The notes beneath the pieces are model-generated. The model was not told the DNA's origin, made no database searches, and was given only the letters and a program-made list of their open reading frames with translations. Of a stretch of DNA of 64,000 bases, positions 58,950-64,000 are shown one piece after another (within the stretch, counting starts at the first letter, position 1; every line of letters begins with the position of its first letter). Made by a program: the position numbers and the translations under genes. This stretch comes from Arthrobacter sp. 135MFCol5.1 (GTDB lineage: Bacteria; Actinomycetota; Actinomycetes; Actinomycetales; Micrococcaceae): positions 60,123-124,122 of the forward strand of contig NZ_KB895464.1 of NCBI RefSeq assembly GCF_000374865.1, given 5' to 3'.

Positions 58950-59735
58950 ATGCCCACAGTCGATCTCGTAGCGGATCTTGGTGAAGGTTTTGGCGCCTAC
59001 TCGATCGGTGACGACAAAGCCCTGCTGGAAATCGTGTCCAGCGCCAACATCGCCTGCGGCTTCCACGCAGGGGACCCTGACATCATGGACGCCACCGTGG
59101 CTGAATGTGTCAGGACGGGAGTCGGCATCGGCGCCCACCCGAGCTTCCCGGATCTTCGCGGCTTCGGCCGCCGCGCCATGGACCTCACGGCTGACGAAGT
59201 CCGCAACGACGTCATCTACCAGCTGGGTGCCCTGTCGGCGTTTGCCGCCTACCACGGCGGTACCGTCTCCCACCTGGCTCCCCACGGCCGCCTGGGCAAC
59301 CTGGTGGCCACCCGAGCGGACTACGCCCGGGCCGTAGCAGATGCCGCCGCCCGGGTGGACCCGAAGCTGATCATCCTGGCGCAGGACGGTGAACTCGCCA
59401 CTGCAGCGGCGGAGCGCGGCCTGCGGGTGGCCATCGTTGGCATCGCGGACCGCGCCTACCAGGATGACGGGACTCTGGTGCCGCGCAGCCGGCCCGGCGC
59501 CGTGATCCACGACCCCTCCGCCATTGTCCGGCGCACCGTGCGGATGGTGACCGAAGGACTCATCGAAACAGTCTCCGGCAGCCACATCGCCATCCATGCC
59601 GACACGGTGCTGCTCCACGGCGACAACCCGGGCGCCGTCGAACTTGCCCGCCTGGTCCGCAGCGAACTGATCGCCGCAGGCGTCACCATCGCCCCGTTGG
59701 CACAGGTGCTCGCCGCAAAGCAAAAGGTTTCCTGA
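58950..59735 (+). CDS. pxpA: LamB/YcsF family, 5-oxoprolinase subunit A
   Basis: A 261-residue LamB/YcsF protein starting at ATG 58950 with AGAGGAAGG upstream. Segments VDLVADLGEGFGAYSIGDD, SSANIACGFHAGDPDIM, GVGIGAHPSFPDLRGFGRRA and LAPHGRLGN are typical. PxpA is a subunit of the ATP-dependent 5-oxoprolinase complex PxpABC that opens 5-oxoproline to glutamate. The other two subunits follow directly. Confidence 0.88.
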   Translation: MPTVDLVADLGEGFGAYSIGDDKALLEIVSSANIACGFHAGDPDIMDATVAECVRTGVGIGAHPSFPDLRGFGRRAMDLTADEVRNDVIYQLGALSAFAAYHGGTVSHLAPHGRLGNLVATRADYARAVADAAARVDPKLIILAQDGELATAAAERGLRVAIVGIADRAYQDDGTLVPRSRPGAVIHDPSAIVRRTVRMVTEGLIETVSGSHIAIHADTVLLHGDNPGAVELARLVRSELIAAGVTIAPLAQVLAAKQKVS

Positions 59736-59737
59736 CC

Positions 59738-60469
59738 ATGGCCGCCGCAACGACAACCAGCCGAACAATGCTGGACATCTACGAGTCGGGCGACGCCGCC
59801 CTGCGTGTGGTGGCACAGTCCGGCGACGCAGAAACCAACTGGGCCACGGTCCACTCCCTGGCCGGCTGGCTGGCCAGCGTCGGCGTCGACGGCATCCATG
59901 GCGCCGTTCCCACGTACGACTCCGTCCTGGTGGAATTCGATCCCTACCTCACCTCCGCCCGCCAGGTCAGGGCGTTCATCCTCCTGGGGATGCGCCAGCT
60001 GGACTTTGTGGGCACCACCCTGCGCGAGCCGCGCCGCTTCGAGGTACCCGTCGTGTACGGGGGCAGCTACGGGCCGGACCTGGAAAGCGTGGCAGAGCAC
60101 CAGGGCCTGGATGTCCAGGACGTGATCGCCCGGCACACGGCCAAGACCTACGTCATCCGCTGCCTCGGAGCGCCGGCAGGCTCGCCCATGATGGACGGAC
60201 CAGACTTCCCGGTCCCCGTCCCCAGGCTCAAGGACCCGCGGCTCTCCGTACCCGCCGGTGCAGTCTCCGTGGCCGGACGCCAGGCCGTGATCGCGCCCGC
60301 CGTCGCACCAGGAGGCTGGTGTGTCATCGGCCAGACCCCCCTGACGGTCCTGGACGCAGCACGCGAACCACTGGTGCCCTACGTCCCCGGCGATGAACTG
60401 CGCTTCTACCGCATTCCAGCGGAGGACTTCGAAAAGTACGAGGGGCAGTTCCTGGAGGCCCGGCCATGA
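59738..60469 (+). CDS. pxpB: 5-oxoprolinase subunit B (KipI/AHS1 family)
   Basis: A 243-residue AHS1/KipI protein: the PTYDSVLVEFDP segment, FEVPVVYGGSYGPDLESVAE, HTAKTYVIRCLGAPAGSPMM and the GGWCVIGQTPL C-terminal motif. It works together with PxpC. It starts 2 nt after pxpA and overlaps pxpC by 4 nt, so it is part of a tight operon. Confidence 0.88.
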   Translation: MAAATTTSRTMLDIYESGDAALRVVAQSGDAETNWATVHSLAGWLASVGVDGIHGAVPTYDSVLVEFDPYLTSARQVRAFILLGMRQLDFVGTTLREPRRFEVPVVYGGSYGPDLESVAEHQGLDVQDVIARHTAKTYVIRCLGAPAGSPMMDGPDFPVPVPRLKDPRLSVPAGAVSVAGRQAVIAPAVAPGGWCVIGQTPLTVLDAAREPLVPYVPGDELRFYRIPAEDFEKYEGQFLEARP

Positions 60470-61479
60470 CCGGGGCACTGATCGTCCTCCAGCCCGGACA
60501 CTCTGTCGTCACCGACCTTGGCCGGACAAAGGGTCCTGCATTCGGACTTCCCGTCAACGGGGCCCTGGACCAGTTCTCGGCCAAGGCCGCGAACATCCTG
60601 GCCGGCAACGGGGACAACGATCCGCTGCTGGAACTCACCGCCCTGGACTTCAGGATGCGCGCCACCACGGACCTGCTGATCGCCGTGACCGGCGCCCCGC
60701 TGGACCTCTCGGTGGGCGGCCGCGACTGCCCCCAATGGGAGCCCGTCTCCGTCCGGGCCGGCGAAACAGTGACGGTCCGCGGAATCCGCACCGGTCTCCG
60801 GGCCTACATCGCCGTCCGCGGATCCTTCACCGTCCCCACGCTGCTGGGCAGTTGCGCACCGGACACGGTGGTGGGCTTCGGACTGAAACTTGTTGAAGGC
60901 ACCATGCTTGCAACGCAAAAGACCACCGCACCCATCACCCAGCCGCACTTCGGCCTGCCCCTGTTCCGGCTGGGGCTGGCAAAGCCGGAATTCACCACCC
61001 ACCCGGTCATCGACGTCACCGACGGGCCGGACGTAGCCGAATTCGGCGACACCGCAGACCTGCTTTTCACCACGCAGTACGCAGTGAGCCCCCGAAGCAA
61101 CCACATCGGACTCCGGCTCGGCGGCGCACTGCCCGAACGCCAGCTCACCTCCGAGGTCCTCTCCCGCGGTGTCCCGGTGGGGGCCATCGAGGTTCCGTCC
61201 CGGGACGAACTGCTGGTCCTGCACCGGGGACGGGGCGTAACGGCGGGCTATCCGGTCCTGGGGGTCGTCACTAGCCGCTCCCTGGATGTCCTGGCGCAAT
61301 CCAGGCCCGGACACACCGTCACCTTCAGGAAGACAACCGTGGCTGAAGCAACAGCCATGCACCGCACAGCCTGCCTGGAACTGGACAGACTCCGGAACAC
61401 CGTGAACACGGTCTTCGGACTCCTCGGGGTCGGCGCCGGCCAGCGTTGGCACGAACTCAGCCCGGCGTCAGGAGCCTGA
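60466..61479 (+). CDS. pxpC: 5-oxoprolinase subunit C (AHS2 family)
   Basis: A 337-residue AHS2 (biotin-carboxylase-like C-terminal) protein. Typical segments are VTDLGRTKGPAFGLPVNGAL, LELTALDFRMRA, SPRSNHIGLRLGG and GYPVLGVVTSRSLDVLAQSR. It completes the PxpABC complex; no biotin carboxylase or carrier gene accompanies it, so the canonical oxoprolinase role is favoured over a biotin-dependent carboxylation. Overlaps pxpB by 4 nt. Confidence 0.88.
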   Translation: MTGALIVLQPGHSVVTDLGRTKGPAFGLPVNGALDQFSAKAANILAGNGDNDPLLELTALDFRMRATTDLLIAVTGAPLDLSVGGRDCPQWEPVSVRAGETVTVRGIRTGLRAYIAVRGSFTVPTLLGSCAPDTVVGFGLKLVEGTMLATQKTTAPITQPHFGLPLFRLGLAKPEFTTHPVIDVTDGPDVAEFGDTADLLFTTQYAVSPRSNHIGLRLGGALPERQLTSEVLSRGVPVGAIEVPSRDELLVLHRGRGVTAGYPVLGVVTSRSLDVLAQSRPGHTVTFRKTTVAEATAMHRTACLELDRLRNTVNTVFGLLGVGAGQRWHELSPASGA

Positions 61480-61621
61480 ACATCATGATTGACCGTCCCA
61501 CCGCCCAGGACCGCACCCACAGACTGCCGCGCGATCCCTAACCCCTGCCAACCGGGGGGCCACAACGTCCAGTCCATTGCCGGACCTAAAAGCCCCGCCA
61601 CCTACCACTTTTGGAGTCCCT

Positions 61622-62377
61622 GTGCCTTTTTCCGACTACACCACAGCCCTCGTCACCGGAGCGTCCACCGGCATGGGCGCGGCGATCGCCGAGCGTCTCG
61701 CCAAGCGCGGACTGACCGTCCACGCGGTGGCCCGCAACGAGGAACGCCTCGCCGAACTGGCCGACCGCACGGGAGCAGTCCCGCATGTAGTGGACCTGAC
61801 CGACACCGCCGCCCTGGCCGGCGTCGTCCGCGACCTCAAGGTGGACGTCCTGGTCAACTGCGCCGGCGTCTCCCGGACAGGCAACATCCTGGACTCCTCC
61901 GAGCAGGACATCGACGAACTCATCGACGTCAACCTCCGCGGCCTGCTGCAGCTCACGCGGCTGGTGCTGCCCGGCATGGTGGAGCGCGATTTGGGCCACG
62001 TGGTCAACATCAGTTCGATCGCCGGGCTCTACAACTTCTACGGCCACACCGCCTACCACGCCACCAAGGCCGCGGTGCACCAGATTTCCCGGCAGTTGCG
62101 CAACGACACGGTCGGCAAGCGCATTCGCGTCACCGAAATCTGCCCCGGCCGGGTGGAAACCGAAATCTTCGGCCGCAACCTGGGCGGCAGCCCCGAGGCC
62201 ATGGAAGAAGCCTGGCAGACCTACTACGAGGGCTACGAATCACTCACCACGGACGACATCGTCAATGCCCTTGATTACGCCATCGAAACCCCGCGCCACG
62301 TCAACGTTGGCATGCTTGAACTCATGCCCACCTTCCAGGTCCCGGGTGGCCTCACCTTCGACCGCCGCGACGCATAA
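61622..62377 (+). CDS. SDR family oxidoreductase
   Basis: A 251-residue short-chain dehydrogenase, started at GTG 61622 (GGAG 5 nt upstream). It has TGASTGMGAAIA, NCAGVSRTG, NISSIAGLYNFYGHTAYHAT (catalytic Ser, Tyr and Lys of the YHATK) and ICPGRVETEIF. Substrate unknown. It may form a unit with the 2-hydroxyacid dehydrogenase behind it. Confidence 0.87.
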   Translation: MPFSDYTTALVTGASTGMGAAIAERLAKRGLTVHAVARNEERLAELADRTGAVPHVVDLTDTAALAGVVRDLKVDVLVNCAGVSRTGNILDSSEQDIDELIDVNLRGLLQLTRLVLPGMVERDLGHVVNISSIAGLYNFYGHTAYHATKAAVHQISRQLRNDTVGKRIRVTEICPGRVETEIFGRNLGGSPEAMEEAWQTYYEGYESLTTDDIVNALDYAIETPRHVNVGMLELMPTFQVPGGLTFDRRDA

Positions 62378-62420
62378 CGATCCCCGCAGCACCTTCCCAC
62401 CAACCGATAGGCCTTCAACG

Positions 62421-63362
62421 ATGCAGCACGTGCAAACCGTCAGTTTCCCCGAACCCCAGCTCCTGGCTGAATTGTCCCCGCTCCCGGAGGGACTGACGGG
62501 AGTGGTTTGGGACATGCAAGGGGCCCCTGACGAGGCCCACGGAAGCATCGACGGGGTCATTCTGCCGTACCTCAATGCCGGCGCCGTGCTGGGTTCCCTT
62601 GGCAGCGTCCCGGACCTGAAGTTCGTGCAAACACAGTCAACAGGGTTCGACGGCGTCCGCGAGGCAGCAGGTCCGGCCGCCGGGGTGGCAAACGCCTCGG
62701 GCGTCCATGCGGCTGCCACCGCGGAGCTGGCCGTTGGCCTCATCCTCGCCAAACTGCGCGGCATTGACCAGGCTGTCCGGGACCAGCAGGCCGAACGCTG
62801 GAACCCGCAACGCCGCCAGTCGCTGGCCGACCGGAAGGTCCTGCTGCTGGGCATCGGCGGAATCGGGAAGGAGTTGGCCCGCCGCCTGGAGCCTTTCGAA
62901 GTCACACTGACCCGGGTGGGAAGCGCCGCACGGACCGATGCGGACGGCCGGGTCCACGGTCCGGATGAACTCGCAGCGCTCGCCGCCGACCACGACATCC
63001 TGGTCTCCGTCCTTCCCCTCACCGAGGCGACCCACCACCTGGTGGGAGCCAAGGTCCTGGCCGCCCTGCCGGACGGCGCCCTGGTGGTCAATGTCGGACG
63101 CGGCTCCGTGATCGACACCGACGCCCTAACGGCTGAAGTGGTGTCCGGCCGCCTGCACTGCGCCATCGACGTGGTCGACCCCGAACCGCTGCCCGCCGGC
63201 CACCCGCTCTGGTCCTCGGACAACGCCCTCATCACCCCCCACGTTGGCGGCAACGCGTCAGCGTTCGAGCCGCGGATCCTCAAACTCCTGAAACGGCAGC
63301 TTGAGGCCCTCGCCGCCGGCGAAACCCCGGTCAACCTGGTGCAGCAGGGACCGTTCGCATGA
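62421..63362 (+). CDS. D-isomer-specific 2-hydroxyacid dehydrogenase
   Basis: A 313-residue NAD-dependent dehydrogenase starting at ATG 62421. Rossmann motif LLGIGGIGKEL, NVGRGSVIDTDAL with catalytic Arg, CAIDVVDPEPLPAGHPLW and the ITPHVGGN histidine are present. It reduces a 2-oxo acid or oxidises the D-hydroxy acid. Its TGA overlaps the following ATG by 2 nt, so the next gene is co-translated. Confidence 0.9.
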   Translation: MQHVQTVSFPEPQLLAELSPLPEGLTGVVWDMQGAPDEAHGSIDGVILPYLNAGAVLGSLGSVPDLKFVQTQSTGFDGVREAAGPAAGVANASGVHAAATAELAVGLILAKLRGIDQAVRDQQAERWNPQRRQSLADRKVLLLGIGGIGKELARRLEPFEVTLTRVGSAARTDADGRVHGPDELAALAADHDILVSVLPLTEATHHLVGAKVLAALPDGALVVNVGRGSVIDTDALTAEVVSGRLHCAIDVVDPEPLPAGHPLWSSDNALITPHVGGNASAFEPRILKLLKRQLEALAAGETPVNLVQQGPFA

Positions 63363-64000
63363 GTTCACTTTTTGATTTGTCGGACCGGGTTGCGTTGGTG
63401 ACGGGGTCGAGCCGCGGTATCGGCTCGTCGCTGGCCCGGGCGTTGGCGGACGCCGGTGCAACGGTTGTGTTGAATGGCATCAACGGGGAGCGGCTCAAGG
63501 AGGCCGAGGCGGCGATGGCCGCCGATTATGCCCCGGGCCGGGTGCATAGTGTCGCGTTTGACGTTACCGATGGTGAGGCGGCAGGCCGCAGTATCGCGTG
63601 GATCGAAGAGCATGTGGGTCCGTTGGAGATTCTGGTGAATAATGCCGGGATCCAGCATCGGGTGCCGATGCTGGACCTTGAGGTGGCGGATTGGGAGCGG
63701 GTGATTTCCACGGACTTGACCAGTGCGTTCCTGGTGGGGCGGGAGGCGGCCCGGTGCATGATTCCGCGGGGCCGGGGCAAGATCATCAATATCTGTTCGG
63801 TGCAGACGGACCTGGCCCGCCCCACGATTGCCCCGTATGTTGCGGCCAAGGGCGGGCTGCGGAACCTGACCCGGGCGATGACGGCCGAGTGGGCCGGGTC
63901 CGGCCTGCAGGTCAACGGGATCGCGCCGGGGTATATCCACACCGAGATGACGCAGAACCTGGTGGATGACGAACAGTTCAATGCCTGGATCCTGGGCCGC
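63359..64000 (+). CDS. Gluconate 5-dehydrogenase-like SDR, 5' part
   Basis: At least 214 codons to the right edge. LFDLSDRVALVTGSSRGIGS, NNAGIQHRVPMLDLEVADWE, ICSVQTDLARPTIAPYVAAK (Ser and YxxxK) and GIAPGYIHTEMTQNLVDDEQ resemble gluconate 5-dehydrogenase/IdnO proteins, which interconvert gluconate and 5-ketogluconate. The codon style differs from its neighbours: many G- or T-ending codons (TTG, GTG, TCG, GGG) in place of C-ending ones, which hints at a separate origin. Incomplete at the edge. Confidence 0.82.
   Translation, partial: MSSLFDLSDRVALVTGSSRGIGSSLARALADAGATVVLNGINGERLKEAEAAMAADYAPGRVHSVAFDVTDGEAAGRSIAWIEEHVGPLEILVNNAGIQHRVPMLDLEVADWERVISTDLTSAFLVGREAARCMIPRGRGKIINICSVQTDLARPTIAPYVAAKGGLRNLTRAMTAEWAGSGLQVNGIAPGYIHTEMTQNLVDDEQFNAWILGR

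Overview
The window is high-GC actinobacterial chromosome. Gene content and codon style fit an Arthrobacter-type soil bacterium (Arthrobacter, Pseudarthrobacter, Paenarthrobacter): DUF4193 protein, IclR/MarR/LysR-controlled catabolic operons, GH78/GH95/GH43 sugar loci and MHS-type transporters. Taxonomy is inferred from style only.

Layout. (1) 1-5.3 kb: end of an RpiB-type isomerase, then an SRPBCC protein, a type-B carboxylesterase, an AAA ATPase broken by an in-frame amber stop, a Cys-rich protein, a universal stress protein and an isoprenylcysteine-methyltransferase-like membrane protein. (2) 5.3-25.8 kb: a plant-glycoside locus. It holds a GH1 beta-glucosidase, a peptide/oligosaccharide-type ABC importer with a natural permease-ATPase fusion, two GH78 alpha-L-rhamnosidases, a GH95 enzyme, two damaged GH43 genes, an IclR regulator and two alpha/beta hydrolases, one lacking its nucleophile serine. 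(3) 25.8-36.4 kb: an accessory island. Its left edge has remnants of a PaaX regulator and a serine resolvase. It then carries a phosphotransferase, an ECF sigma/membrane-partner pair and a series of small immunity-like proteins (DUF4259-like, DUF6572, DUF2750, ankyrin, SUFU, PASTA-like and unknowns). A family of about 26-bp palindromes lies in the gaps between these genes. (4) 36.5-44.8 kb: a MarR-controlled beta-oxidation cluster for phenylpropanoid-type side chains, with transporters and a CoA ligase. (5) 45.0-51.0 kb: an operon of alpha/beta hydrolase, FAH-family hydrolase, FAD monooxygenase and DUF3500 protein, convergent with a quercetin 2,3-dioxygenase-like bicupin. (6) 51-64 kb: DUF4193, SDR and an MHS transporter; an aminotransferase plus RraA/aldolase pair; a LysR regulator; pxpABC; an SDR, a 2-hydroxyacid dehydrogenase and the start of a gluconate 5-dehydrogenase-like gene.

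How it may work together. A dyad of the form TTyCA-N5-TGrAA occurs upstream of the GH1 gene/ABC importer (one mismatch), the second GH43, the iclR/GH78 divergent pair, the hydrolase-FAH-monooxygenase operon and the quercetinase. This suggests one IclR-type regulon joining removal of rhamnose and glucose from flavonol glycosides to opening of the flavonol ring. The neighbouring phenylpropanoid cluster and the aromatic monooxygenase operon could handle the products. This is inference and can be tested. The second candidate system is the palindrome-spaced array of orphan immunity-like genes in the island.
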